NCBI GenBank assembly: GCA_020091685.1
Contig: CM034600.1
Location: forward strand, 6,089,837 to 6,153,836
Direction: 5' to 3'
DNA: 64,000 nucleotides
From: Lutjanus erythropterus
Lineage: Eukaryota > Chordata > Actinopteri > Lutjaniformes > Lutjanidae
Shown here piece by piece: positions 53,901 to 64,000 of the stretch; the stretch's first letter is position 1; each line of letters begins with the position of its first letter. The notes below the pieces were generated by a model that was not told the origin of the DNA, made no database searches, and worked only from the letters and a program-made list of their open reading frames with translations. The position numbers and the translations under genes are program-made.

Positions 53901-56900
53901 CTCCTCCCCATCGTCCAGCATCGGGGTCTCTGGTAGGAGGGGACAACAGCTGAATTAATATATTTGGTTTGTTTGGTATTTCTGACTCTCAACCTCACGC
54001 TGCAACATAACATGTGTTTACAGCCAAACAGCGACCTCTGCTGGTTATTTAGACTCTGTTCAGCTTTTCAGCTAAAACATAACTGCATAAATATCTGCAC
54101 TGATCAACATTTGCTTAAACACTTGTTTCATCTGGTTTCCACTTCTTATGTACACATAAAAGACGTGAATATGAGTGTGTGTTCAGATGAAGTTGTTAAA
54201 AAAACATGTAGAGTGATTCATTTTCTCTGTTAAATTGTTTTTTTCTTCATACAGTATGTACATTAATATGTTTAGCTGCTCACAATATAAGCTAGATAGC
54301 ATCATGTTTTGACCATGCACTTAAATAAACAAATAATAAAGCCTGGTTTGTATTCTACATATTTGTACCTTCATAAGTGAAAATAAAAGAGAGAAAAAAG
54401 TCAAAATAAAAGATGCTGCTGCTGACTGTGTGGCTGAATATAATTAGTGGAAACCAATCAGAATTGCAGTGGACAATATAGCATGATTTTACTTTAAAAT
54501 CTGGAGGTTAAATATATATTTTGAGGAGGCCCCAGATAAATGTAAAGTCCAAAAAATGAATGAATCAAATGAAAATTATGTGGAGAAAAAAAAGCTTCCT
54601 TTTCTATTTTGCATGCACTTTTCTCCAACTTAGTAAAGGAATAGTTTGGGTTTTTTGAAGTGAGGTTGTAAAAGATGCTTATCCATAGTCATGGTATTAC
54701 CTACAGTAGATTCCAGGTTTGGAGAAGCAGCAGGAGTACCAGTAAAAGAAGCTAAACAATGCACTGCTGTGGTCAGGGTCAGCAGCAAAATGTATTACAG
54801 ACACCTAAAAGAAAGTGTGACGTATACATGGATTATTTTCACTGCCTCACTTTGCTGTCTGACAGCCTTTTCCACTGTTATTTAAGCCAAGTGTTGCTCT
54901 CTCAAAAGCCACCATACTCCTTTGCCAAAAACATTAATTTTAACTCAGAAAAACACAAGAGCTTCTCTTCTTCTGCTGTTTTAGTTACTTAATTTATTTG
55001 TGTGTGTTTTAAAGAGTTTGTTCAGATTCACCAAAGTCACAAAATAACATAAAGTAACAGATTGAAGCAGTGGTAGAGTGGTGTAGTTGGCTTATATAGT
55101 AGCGATTTCCAGTTGGAAAAACGCTGTCTGACCGCAAGGTAAGGCAGTGAAAATATTCCATATATACGTTACACTCAAACTTTATGTATGTAAGTCATTG
55201 GTGTGTGTACAATGAGACTCACTTTCTCCAGGCATGTAATCATGGCTGTCATGCAGGTGGTGTTTGGTGTTTCTGGGGACGAGGGCCACTGTGGCTCCAT
55301 CAGGAACCTGCAGCACACAATAAATATCACAGCTGTCACACTTTGAGAAAATCTGATTAAACAAATGGAAGGTTTACAGCTGCATTCTGCACGTTTGCAT
55401 GTGTTTTGGTGTTCGTGTAACTTGCACTGACCTTGTAGTGTTGCAGTGTATTAAGACGCTTCCATGAGCCTTGTACCACTGAAGTCAGGTCCTCATCTGA
55501 CAGGATTAGATGACCTGCAACACCTGCACGCCACTCTGGAGGGAAAAATGTTTGTGTGACGTTATGCTACTGCTTATCATTGCAGATGTAAGACTGAGTT
55601 TCAGTAACCAGTTGATTCCACCAAGCACGTCACGTCTGCATCACGGTTCTGATCCGTCCTCCGCGACAGCAGCGTTTCAGAAGCATTTCAGCAGCGGAGC
55701 GTTTTGCCCACCTGATTATGTTTACTAGCTCAGATTTTGTTGATTAGGTCCTCTTCCCTTGCTCTTTGTGCTTACGTGGTTCAATAATTTCTTTTCTGTC
55801 TGGCTTTATGATTGTCAGTCTGCACGGGGTCTTTTATTTTGAAAAATAACCGGATTCTCCCTGCCTTTTCTGTGTCTGACTTCCTGCCCGTTCGATCAGC
55901 TCCAGCTGACGTGACACAGCTGTAATGCGACGCAGCCGCGGCTGGTGGAATTTAGCTGTAACGCTGCAGCAGAGACACACACCTGGGTGACAAATTAAAG
56001 GAAAAATCTGAATAAACAAGAGAAAAAAACAAATGTGGATGCTCCCATACAGGACAGGAGAAGTGACTTAACTGGTTTGATGTATGGCTGCACTCTTCAC
56101 CACCATCACCAAAACACGAAATGAGAGAATATCTCTTACAAGAATGCTGTTCATCCCTCCAGCAGAGACTCGGACAATTAACGCTAAAGAGCACTGAAGT
56201 AGAGCTAAAACACTTCATCAAATAAATGAGTCAATCTATAGAAAAACAGAAACTATTCCAGCTTCTCAGCTTCTGCTTTTCTTTATCTTATTGTATATGA
56301 TCTTAAATGAATATCTTTGTTGGGTTTGTCTGACCAAGAATCCAAAATCCAGAACTTAAAGATGTCACCTTGATTTTAGGAAACTGTGCATTTATTTCTT
56401 CTTTCTGGCATTTTATCATATTCAAGAAAATAAACTGCAGATGAATTGATTTTGGTGATTCTGATGAATTAATAATAAAAATAATTGTTAGTTGCAGCAC
56501 TGAGGCAGCACTTAAATTCTACTTTACAATATCAATCTCCTTCATAGCTACCACTGAGAAAAAGCATAAAAAGTCTCCAGCTTTCACACAGTCAGTACGA
56601 CCAACGAGAAGCATGATGTTGTAAAATAAGTTGAACTTACCGAGGTGTAATGAGTCAATGTGTGGCCTCTGGGAGAAGGAGGTCCCCTTCCAGGTTTGTT
56701 CCACAAGTTTCTCCTTCACCTGGGTGATGGTGTCACAGTCCAGGACTTTGGCAGGTACCGTCTGGGTGGTGGAGCCTCCGCTGGCAGCTGCAGCTGGCAT
56801 CACAACGTTTAGAGTCTGGACAGATGAACAGGAGGTGGAAACACTGTAAGACTACTATCCAGAATCCAACAAAAAATGAAGCTGTCAGGATTCAAGCATT

Positions 56901-59900
56901 GTTCGCATATGAACCCCGCCTGTGTGTTACACTGCACGTAGTATCTGTGTGTGTTCTGACCAGCGTGCGGTACTCGACGTCCTCTCGCAGCAGCCGGTTG
57001 TCATTCAGCGTGTACTTGGCTTTTCCCGTCACGGCGTCCACAGGTCCCTTGTCCACCTGGTGTTTTATTGCTCTGAACAGCATGTAGAACGACTCCCCTG
57101 CTGATTCCTGTCCAAGCATAAAGACGGAAGGTCAACAATGTCCTCACACAACAGAATCTAATTTAAGAGCCATTCAACGAGTGTCCTGATTGAGTGGTCA
57201 GCTTTACTTCTGAGCAGCCATTTACTGCCTGCATAATGAAGAATTTGCATAGTACAGAAACCATGAGAGGTGAGAGAGGAAAAAAATGATGATCCACTTT
57301 GTATCTCTAAGATCTAAATTGTTTTCTCTCCTCTGGTTATGACTGAAGAACAAGTGGAAAAAAAGGTTTTGCCAGGTAAAAAAAAAAAGGTTTTGCTAGA
57401 GAATCACAACTGTTAAGATAGAAACACTTTGCTTTTAAATGTGTGTCACAAACGGAAACTCTCCATTGATCCATTTTCTAAGTCTGATCTAAACTGCTCA
57501 ACTGTTTGTTGTTGTAATACTCAGTTTCAACACAAGAGGCTAAAGTGCACCACAGTGCAAACACGCAGTATGGTCCAATCCCAATGCCCCCCCTTAAGCT
57601 TTAAACTCTCTGAACCCTAACAGACTTTAGTTGCAAGTGTTGGGTTTGAGAGGCTGCAATCAAACGGACACAAATGACACAAATACATATGAAGAATGTA
57701 AAATTCTTACAAGGTAATTTCATAAAAATAAAAAAAGAAATGTGTAAATATACAGAAAGAAAAATGCATTAGGACAGATGTCTCAGGGAAAATGTCCATA
57801 ATGTTTTAAAAGCGTTGCACTTGTGTTGTTGTTTTTTGAAGCTAGTGGTTGCAAATTCAGTTCAAGAAGTAAAGGTGAGATCTTGGATCGTCATTTAATA
57901 AATTTCTGTCTGGGGTTTCCATGGTAACCTCATGTTTGACGTCACAATGCTATGAACTGTGGGTAATTCTCTCAGGCCAAGGGATCATTCGAGATGAACT
58001 GTGCCTCGCGAGATCAGGCAGCCGCAGCATGAGGAGTTGCAGTCGAGTCAGAGAGATTCTGCACTACAATGTACCGGAACTACTTTCTTTCTAACAGAGA
58101 GAAAATAGTTCCTAAATGAAACTGGTCTCATTAAGTGTTGGACATTTCACTTTGTGATACAATAATGTTTATTCCTGCCATGTCATCTATATACACTATG
58201 CAGTACTAAGTGTAATCATTCTGTTCTTACTATTTTCAAGGGATAGTTCATTCAAAAATGAAAATTCAGTCATTATCTACTCATCCTCATGCCAGTTGAA
58301 GTTTAGCTTTTGAGTCCTGGAGTTTTACAGGAAAACAGTGTTGCAGAATCTCCCAAACAATGGAAGTGAATGGTGATAATAACAGAATTTTCATTTTTGG
58401 GTGAACTATCCCTTTAACCCTGATGAGGACCCGGTGAGGTCAAAACTTGGCGGGGTTTTAAACCAACTAAAATGAAGACTTTTAAAACAGATTTAATCTT
58501 ATTACACTGATCTCTGGTCAGGTGTAAAATTCCAGCGTACATACCCTCAGAAAAGTAAACAGACAGATGGACATCCAGTTTGTCAAAAGCTTCTCAACCA
58601 CTGATTCCGTCCTGGAAAAGGATAATCACACATGTAAGGAAGCATTTTATGGATTGAGAATGAACCAGTGACCCGGTGCTGAAAATAAAACGTCTCCCTC
58701 ACCTCCTGAGCATCAGTTTGGGGTTCTTGGCCACATACTGTTCCACCAGATCATTAAGCAGAGTCTTCAGGATGTCTGTGAAGTATTCTAGTTTACCATG
58801 CAGGGCTACAGTTAGCAGAGAAGCCACATAGGCCCGATCCCTGGGGGAGAACGTCCGCTGGACCTCCAGAGTGTGAATAAACTGAACAGGGGACAGAGAT
58901 AGAGAGATGTGAAGAAACAGGACGTTATTGGGAAAGTCTCATTCTTGGAGATGTATTAGTTTCTACACAAAAAAGTGAAGATCTCCCATTAACAAAGTGT
59001 TTTTTGGGGGTAATGTGGTTTAAATTGTTCTTCAGTGCTTCCAAATATAATATAAAATAATACCAAACTCTTTTGTCTGACCTTGGTGAGAAAGAGTTTG
59101 CTGTTGAGCAGGTTGGACAGCTGAACCAGGCCCTGCTCCACAGTCTGCCTCCGACTCTCCGGAACATCCAGATCTCGTCTCAGTGGCGACTCCTGGTGGC
59201 CGGGGAAGAAAATACGCTCGGCGTATGCCCGGTAATCCAGGAAGGGAATCCCCGAACCCACCAGATCACTGGACATGTCCATCATCTCTGTCATCAGGTC
59301 TGTGGGAGGGGAAAGGGGGACGAAAGCAATCAGTTTACGAATCATCCTTATTCATGGACACTGACTGAGGTGATGGCATTTTCTAAAATTTAGACAGAAC
59401 AGAGGGTCTGGATTGTACCTGTGAACTCCTTCTTACAGCGATCTCTCACACTGGTCTCCAGGTTCTCCAGCTGGATCTGCACCTTCTTATAGTCCCTCAT
59501 GGCCTGTTTGCTCTTCCTCCTGAAAAACACAGTCAACATGCAGGTAAAGAAATATGGAATATATTTAAAAAAACAGTCATGTATGACTGAAAATCACATT
59601 CCAACTACTGCACACTGCAGCCTCTTGAGGAGAATAATGCAAGTCAATGGAGCTGAAGTGAAATAACTGAGTGCTGTACATGTTGTTTACCTGTATATGA
59701 GGACTATGATGAGCACAATGAGAGCCACTATGGAGGCTCCCACCCCGACTCCCACCTGAGCCTCCAGAGGAAACGTAGACTGGGCCTGTGTGTCGTACTG
59801 CACTCTGCCCAGAGAGAAGTTCAGATTCCCCATCCTCACCTGGAAAACACAATTAAAGACATTTAACACCATAGAGCAGAAAAAGTGTTCATCAAGATAA

Positions 59901-62900
59901 ACTTGAATGAGGTAAATAGTTTATTATGCAAGTATACTCTTAGTATACTAAATCTTTATTCCCCACCACCTTCACCTAGTCCTCTGCTGCTATTTGGTCA
60001 CACTGATTGTAACAGAAGTTATAAGTGTACAGCTCTATATACAAATAAACACATAGCTACATCATTTCTTGTTTGCAAAGAACAATTGTGTTGTTGTTCT
60101 TAAGTGGTGGCCCAACAGTAGTAGCCAACATGCTGGGACAAACAGCCACAATGTTTTTTGCACAAAAGAAATAAATAACTTCATGTATAACATTTGCTGA
60201 ATTTACAAAAAAGCCCAAATAATTAAGAATCTAAAGTTCCTCACATAACAACTCACAAAATTGGGCGATTTTTATGGAAGTCTGGGGACTTTCTCCTCAA
60301 GTGACAAAGAAGTAGCCTACAGTGTTTATTTGTGAAGTTTGACATGTAAAAATACCTAGCTGCTAAATGTTGGCAGTTACATGCACTTCACACAGGACTT
60401 GCCAATGGTCCAGTGCAAGAAAAGAACCAACTTATTGTCTTGCATTTAATCCCGAACTTACAAGAAGGTACCACTGATTAGGAAATGCTGTAGACAGCAT
60501 TTGGCAAAGTTTATAAATTTTCTCTTCACACAACAACTCTCAAAATTGGACGATTTTTAAAGGGAGTCTGGGGACTCAGCTTGGCAGGTAACAGAGCCCA
60601 GACACGTCATTTGCATTACAGTGAACCAAATAGAAATCAGACAGATGTATTGTGTGCATTTACAGGACGTCAGTTGAGTGGGAGGTCCTGGATACACTGC
60701 TTACACACTGCTGAAAGAATGTGGTCACATGTGGCCCCGACTGCCTATCAGATCTCAATGTGTCCTCAATGCATCTGGGGTGCATTCACACCGGAACTTG
60801 GAGCTGTTCACTTATGATTGAATCACTCAAGACTCATGTTCATACCAGGTGTAAACAAGACCTAAATGTGCAATGAATTTGAATTCTAGGTTCTCAGTGA
60901 CATTTACTCACTGTGAACTCAGGCAGACTGTCCATGCCGTCCTGTTTGTTGCTGGCTGTGACTGAAGGCTGCTGGGCTGGAGGTTCACAGTACAAGTGGT
61001 TGTGGGTCAGTGTCTTCACCACACACACTCCATCCCCTATCCGAGCCTCCACTTCATGCTTGTAGATGGCCAGGTCTAGGTTCTCGCCCTGGAGGGGAGA
61101 GATACAAAATTTCAAAGCTGTTCTGAAGTCCGGGCCGGTTTCTTAAAGTCAGTTTGCGGTGGGAAGAAGAAAAGCAGTCAGTTTCCCACCTCCACAGAGA
61201 TGATGCTGCCGGGTTTGTGGTGGTACGGTTTGCTGAAGTCATTCTGGTTCAGCTGGTAGAGCTGCGGGTTGAGCTCGTAGCTGAAGGCTTCTTTCCCCAC
61301 GGTGTTGAAGTCAAAATGGAGGCTGTCCAACAGGAAGTGAACTTTGACCGTGGCCCTCCTGGCCTCTGGACCCACAGCCGGTGTCGGACAGGAGATGAGG
61401 GAGGAGTTGTTCACTGTGCAACGAGACTCATACTGGAGGAGAAAACACAAACAATGAAATTAAGCATATTAGAGAAATAAATGTCTTTAAATAATTGCTT
61501 CACAGGTTCAAAGAAAAACACAACAAAAATGCTAATATGTTACACATAAACTTACCTGTTTGACATGACAGATTGTCCCCTCAGGGCAGTCTGCCTCTGG
61601 GACGATCCTCCTCCACCTCTTCATTGGACCCCGATGATCCCGTCCTCTGTTCAGTTTACCTTCTCTCCTCCTATCACTGCTCCTCCTCCTCCTCCTTCTC
61701 CTCTTCCTCGGGGGGAGAGTATCAGGAGGACTGAGGGTGACCCTCATTTTTGGTTCTTGGACCACATCCAGGTTCTGACCAGAGACTCTGATGATTCTTC
61801 CTCCACTGCAGAGGAAATCATTTATTCATCCTTTTATATTTCATGTTTAGATTTAAAAACTGACATACTGGGATATTATGTCAAAAATTAACATTTTGTG
61901 TCATTATTGAACTTTGCAAAGGAAACATTTCTGGAACTGCAAAGTACATTTATCTCACAAGATGAAGCTATATGTCAGGAAATACCAGTTAAACAACCTG
62001 ATGCTGTCAGCTCAATGAAAGTCAATGATTCAATTTTCTGTAAAATGTTAAAAAATAATAAATCATCCTTCTTAAAGGTGAAATATGTTACACCCCAGTG
62101 TTCAAAAATGAGTACTGCAGTCCAAATAGCGAGTTGGAGGCATAGACAGTACAATAAAAGGGATAGTTTACCCAAAAATGAAAGCCCCAACATGCCAAAT
62201 TGACTAAAAAATGTAATTTACACCATGTTTTTAGTCTGAATCTTCATTATAGATCTTAAGCTTGGAGCCATGTTCATGTGTGCATGCACACTGTCTGAAC
62301 TGGGTGTGTGTGTGTTGTGACGGTGTGCAACCAGCATGTTGATCACTAGATTATGCAACACTGTTTTCCTATGAAACTCCAGCAGTGTTTTTTAGACTAA
62401 CAAAATAAACCCAACCCTCAGTTGGAATGAATGTGAGTAGATAATGACTGAGTTTTCATTTTTTAGTCAACTATCCTTTTAAACAGGCTGAATCTGTGGC
62501 TGAAGCGAGTTGTTTTTCCCCCTTTTGACCAGTGTTGGACTCTCAGCTGATGAAACACTTGCAGCACATGTGGAGGATTTTTTACAATGAAAGTTTAGTG
62601 GAACTTATTCCAAGTGAATTTCAAGCAGAACCAGATGAAAAACAAGCAAAATCATAAAAAATTAATTATCACTCAGTGTTTTCTGAAACTTTAAATACTT
62701 TCAACAATAAATCACAGTACATCCTACATGGAGATATTAAAGAAAAGAAACAAACAGATCAGGATCCTGATTTATTACATTGACCATTTAGCCTCTTAAC
62801 AACCTGAGCACAAGAACAAAAGGCCATTTGTAAAACTAGACTAACAATAGTTGACCTTCTTCTGTAGAAATAACCACTGCATGACAATCAGGGTGGACAA

Positions 62901-63297
62901 ACACCCAACTCATCTTTCAGTTTACTTCTTCATATAGATTTCTGCCTGATGTTGTAACTGTATTCAGGCCACAAGTCTGACGTAGAGCTGGGATTGTATT
63001 TCTCTAAGATAGCAGTGTCACCACAGCAGTGTATTGAACAGTGTGTATTATTTGTATGTTTAAATTATAAATAGATTGTAAATGTTTGAATGTCTTGATT
63101 GCTCTGTTGAGACTGATACTCACCTGAGGAAACTTTTGGACGGAGCAGCCATGGTGATGTTTGGGTTGGGGGTGTAGTGATACACCAAACCCTGCAGGTG
63201 TCGCTCTGCCCCACCAAACCGCACAGTGATGCCGTGCTCTCCTGTTCTGTTGCTGCCTCGGGTCAGACAGCTGATCTGATCCTCCTGGATGTTCAGC
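46199..63297 (-). CDS. plxnb3: Plexin-B (plxnb3-like), 3' half, 20 coding exons, 5' end outside window
   Basis: A single-pass receptor for semaphorins whose cytoplasmic GAP acts on Ras/Rap-type GTPases and whose tail can recruit RhoGEFs. Exons in order: 63124-63297, 61556-61805, 61190-61432, 60912-61088, 59691-59839, 59419-59519, 59082-59299, 58703-58881, 58545-58611, 56961-57107, 56641-56815, 55432-55535, 55223-55307, 53757-53929, 52718-52878, 51011-51158, 49816-49880, 47864-47939, 47573-47647, 46199-46303. All junctions are GT-AG and every phase closes, giving 956 aa in the window. Domains in order: IPT repeats, one transmembrane helix, split GAP with a ubiquitin-like Rho-binding insert, and the terminus ENKVTDL, the PDZ ligand of B-type plexins. 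Human PLXNB3 adjoins SRPK3, which supports the B3 assignment; B1 or B2 is less likely. PSI and sema domains must lie right of 64000. Confidence 0.93.
48228..48310. repeat. About 80-bp repeat shared with 55666-55752
   Basis: GCGTTTCAGAAGCATTTCAG then GAGCATTTTGTCCACCTGAT then GTTGATTAGGTCCT recur with few changes in another intron of the same gene. A fragment of a dispersed element. Confidence 0.75.
48320..49800. other. Plexin intron between 49816 and 47939, remainder
   Basis: No exon or named element is visible. AT-rich. Confidence 0.4.
49816..53929 (-). CDS. plxnb3: Plexin exons of the C-terminal GAP half
   Basis: 53757-53929 encodes [20 protein letters not shown], a basic [20 protein letters not shown] segment and LTRLLSMK. 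52718-52878 encodes [20 protein letters not shown] and [18 protein letters not shown]. 51011-51158 encodes [20 protein letters not shown] and [18 protein letters not shown]. 49816-49880 encodes [20 protein letters not shown]. These are among the most conserved plexin stretches and form the second part of the split GAP. Confidence 0.93.
50143..50940. repeat. Complete palindromic element, about 0.8 kb, in a plexin intron
   Basis: The left part has GTCAGTGTATTACCTACAGT and GCATGCCTCCAGTTTGG; the right part has the inverse (CTACTGTAGGAAATACACTG, AACTGGGAGCCAACTGCC). Inverted similarity spans roughly 130 bp. Same family as 11325-12702 and 54635-55165. No coding capacity. Confidence 0.65.
51250..52390. 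repeat. Repeat-rich plexin intron sequence
   Basis: 51263-51310 (TGCTTTCACACCTGACCCG) and 52230-52370 (ATGTGACCTCATGTTTGCTC, CCAAATGAACCAAAC) look like the ends of a dispersed element of about 1.1 kb. The boundaries are not certain. Confidence 0.35.
52945..53740. other. Plexin intron, unassigned
   Basis: Nothing is recognisable. 53400-53600 is very A-rich (AAATAAAAACAAAATAC). Confidence 0.4.
54635..55165. repeat. Truncated copy of the 50143-50940 element family
   Basis: Begins AAAGGAATAGTTTGGG, continues TAGTCATGGTATTACCTACA and GGAGAAGCAGCAGGAG. The inverted right end is missing. Confidence 0.6.
55223..57107 (-). CDS. plxnb3: Plexin exons of the Rho-binding insert
   Basis: 56961-57107 ([20 protein letters not shown] through REDVEYRTL) closes the first GAP half. 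56641-56815 ([37 protein letters not shown]) and 55432-55535 ([29 protein letters not shown]) form the ubiquitin-like fold that binds Rac/Rnd GTPases in mammals. 55223-55307 ([13 protein letters not shown] through HDYMPGE) returns to the GAP. The AAAASGGST linker is alanine/glycine-rich and variable among plexins. Confidence 0.92.
55666..55752. repeat. About 80-bp repeat shared with 48228-48310
   Basis: Second copy; here preceded by GATCCGTCCTCCGCGACAGC. Confidence 0.75.
55760..56635. other. Plexin intron, unassigned
   Basis: No element or exon is recognised. Confidence 0.4.
58238..58416. repeat. Short palindromic MITE, about 180 bp
   Basis: Left end AAGGGATAGTTCATTCAAAA then ATGAAAATTC; right end GAATTTTCATTTTTGGGTGA then ACTATCCCTTTAA. 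The arms are near-perfect inverses. This is a very common teleost family, sibling of 62156-62483. Confidence 0.85.
58545..59519 (-). CDS. plxnb3: Plexin exons: juxtamembrane segment and first GAP half
   Basis: 59419-59519 encodes [20 protein letters not shown], a helical juxtamembrane region that can dimerise. 59082-59299 encodes [40 protein letters not shown] and [20 protein letters not shown]. 58703-58881 encodes [20 protein letters not shown] and [20 protein letters not shown]. 58545-58611 encodes [20 protein letters not shown]. The arginines in the [10 protein letters not shown] neighbourhood belong to the conserved N-terminal GAP motif. Confidence 0.93.
59691..59839 (-). CDS. plxnb3: Plexin transmembrane exon
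   Basis: 49 codons plus 2 nt. [20 protein letters not shown] is the last extracellular stretch. It is followed by a Gly/Val/Ala/Ile/Leu helix ending [12 protein letters not shown], then the basic RRKSK stop-transfer across the next junction. The membrane-proximal VGVGVGAS carries small-residue (GxxxG-like) spacing suited to helix pairing. Confidence 0.93.
60240..60585. repeat. Duplicated 55-bp block in a plexin intron
   Basis: ACTCACAAAATTGGGCGATT with AGTCTGGGGACT occurs at about 60240-60293 and, slightly changed (ACTCTCAAAATTGGACGATT), at about 60530-60577. Confidence 0.6.
60912..61432 (-). CDS. plxnb3: Plexin IPT exons (membrane-proximal)
   Basis: 61190-61432 encodes [33 protein letters not shown] and [16 protein letters not shown]. 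60912-61088 encodes [36 protein letters not shown] and DSLPEFT. The GENLD and C..L..C..P patterns are typical of IPT/TIG domains in plexins. Both exons are phase 0-0. Confidence 0.92.
61556..61805 (-). CDS. plxnb3: Plexin IPT exon with arginine-rich insertion
   Basis: Starts in the [20 protein letters not shown] motif of an IPT domain and ends [11 protein letters not shown]. Between them, after [11 protein letters not shown], comes a run of basic residues ([17 protein letters not shown], then [15 protein letters not shown]). Mammalian plexin-B proteins have a short multi-arginine site here that proprotein convertases cut in B1 and B2. This copy is longer by roughly 25 residues. Confidence 0.92.
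62085..62555. repeat. Nested repeats in a plexin intron
   Basis: An outer repeat (AATGAGTACTGCAGTCCAAA at 62108 and CGAGTTGTTTTTCCCCCTTT at about 62507, sibling of 26885-27175) is split by an inner palindromic element at 62156-62483. The inner element has ends AAGGGATAGTTTACCC and, on the right, TCAACTATCCTTTTAAAC. Confidence 0.7.
63124..63297 (-). CDS. plxnb3: Plexin IPT exon, first in window
   Basis: Encodes [34 protein letters not shown] and [20 protein letters not shown], with donor GTGAG. The C-L-T-R and F-x-Y-x-P-N-P pattern is the end of an IPT domain. Two possible N-glycosylation sites (NRT, NIT) are visible. The exon begins with the last base of a split codon, so more exons lie to the right. 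Confidence 0.9.
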
Positions 63298-64000
63298 CTG
63301 AACAGAGAGCATCACATTTTAACCTTGTGTATAAACCAGTCTGTTCACAAACAATATAGTGCATTTTTATAGCTCTTAATGTCAGTGTGCATACAGATTT
63401 GAACTCAAACCAGGAAACTCTTGAAGCCTTTATAATCACATCTAAATCATTACCACAAATGAAACTGCAAATTCCTTCATATCCACAGCAATCAATGTTT
63501 ATTTGATCAGCTGTTCATATGATCTTTGATTGTGTGTTTTGATCATGATTATTTATGGCTTGCTTATTTCCAAAGTGAGAGATCAACAAAGGACTAATGC
63601 AGGTACAGATGACAAATACAATCCATTTCAAACACTGATTTATTTTTGGTTTACATAAAGCACCAGGATGTGTTGAAAGTCAGGCATTTTCAAAGGATAC
63701 AATGTCAAAACTCAGACTGGGCTGCACCAGCAAAGATCGATTTAATCTAAGATTAGTTCTAAGTGGAGTTTAACAAGTTTAAAATGAGAAAATCCAGATT
63801 TAAAATTTAAGCAGAGCTCTGTTGCACAATTAAAAACTAATCTAAAGTACAATTTATTCAATATGCAGATGTTTGCTAATCCAAATCAAAATAAATAAAA
63901 TGAATGAATAATAAAATGAATAGTTTAAATTCATTAATTTGACTTAAGTATAAAATGTGTGAGAAACCGTTAACTTTCACATGCTCTGTATTCCTTAACA
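63298..64000. other. Plexin intron running off the right edge
   Basis: No further plexin exon could be read here; the sequence is AT-rich and unassigned. The preceding exon must lie beyond 64000. Confidence 0.5.

Noticed and set aside
53680..53946. 88-codon frame over the plexin exon at 53757-53929
   Set aside because: Wrong reading frame; the true frame one base over gives conserved plexin sequence.

Overview
The window is nuclear genomic DNA of a ray-finned fish, most likely a spiny-rayed (percomorph) teleost. It has spliced vertebrate genes with GT-AG introns, CA/GT microsatellites, a Tc1-type transposon, and many short palindromic repeats of the kind common in teleosts (ends such as AGGGATAGTTCACCC). 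The species assignment is inference; the gene content is read from the sequence.

Three protein genes can be reconstructed exon by exon. (1) A complete small secreted microseminoprotein-like gene lies on the + strand (13117-14981, three coding exons, 113 aa), with a TATA box about 130 bp upstream of its ATG. (2) A complete SRPK-type SR-protein kinase gene lies on the - strand (34115 down to 19578, twelve coding exons). It is most like SRPK3 but almost entirely lacks the long spacer normally inserted in this kinase family, and one of its introns has U12-type (minor spliceosome) signals. (3) The 3' half of a B-type plexin gene lies on the - strand (63297 down to 46199, twenty coding exons, 956 codons before the stop). 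It covers the last IPT domains, the transmembrane segment, the split GAP domain with its Rho-binding insert and the C-terminal VTDL PDZ ligand. Its sema and PSI domains lie beyond the right edge. Human PLXNB3 and SRPK3 are neighbours at Xq28 in the same relative orientation, so the plexin is best called plxnb3-like and the kinase srpk3-like.

Layout: 1-12980, no recognisable gene, only dispersed repeats; 13.0-15.0 kb, microseminoprotein gene with a GGTTCT-rich repeat element in intron 1; 17.18-18.82 kb, a complete Tc1/mariner transposon with an uninterrupted 340-codon transposase; 19.0-34.5 kb, SRPK gene, whose introns hold a tRNA-Gln-like gene, a tRNA-Leu remnant, two reverse-transcriptase relics and a 1.37-kb palindromic element; 34.5-42.6 kb, intergenic, with microsatellites and a hAT-like non-autonomous element; 42.7-63.3 kb, plexin gene with a possible 3.5-kb 3' UTR and MITE-rich introns.

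The three proteins are not one pathway. Plexin B is a semaphorin receptor that controls small GTPases, SRPK phosphorylates RS-domain splicing factors, and the microseminoprotein is a secreted cysteine-rich peptide. I found no prokaryotic-type system, CRISPR array or virus. The unusual content is in the derived forms of known genes (spacer-poor SRPK, arginine-expanded plexin, a microseminoprotein apparently missing one disulfide), the apparently intact transposon and several structured repeats.
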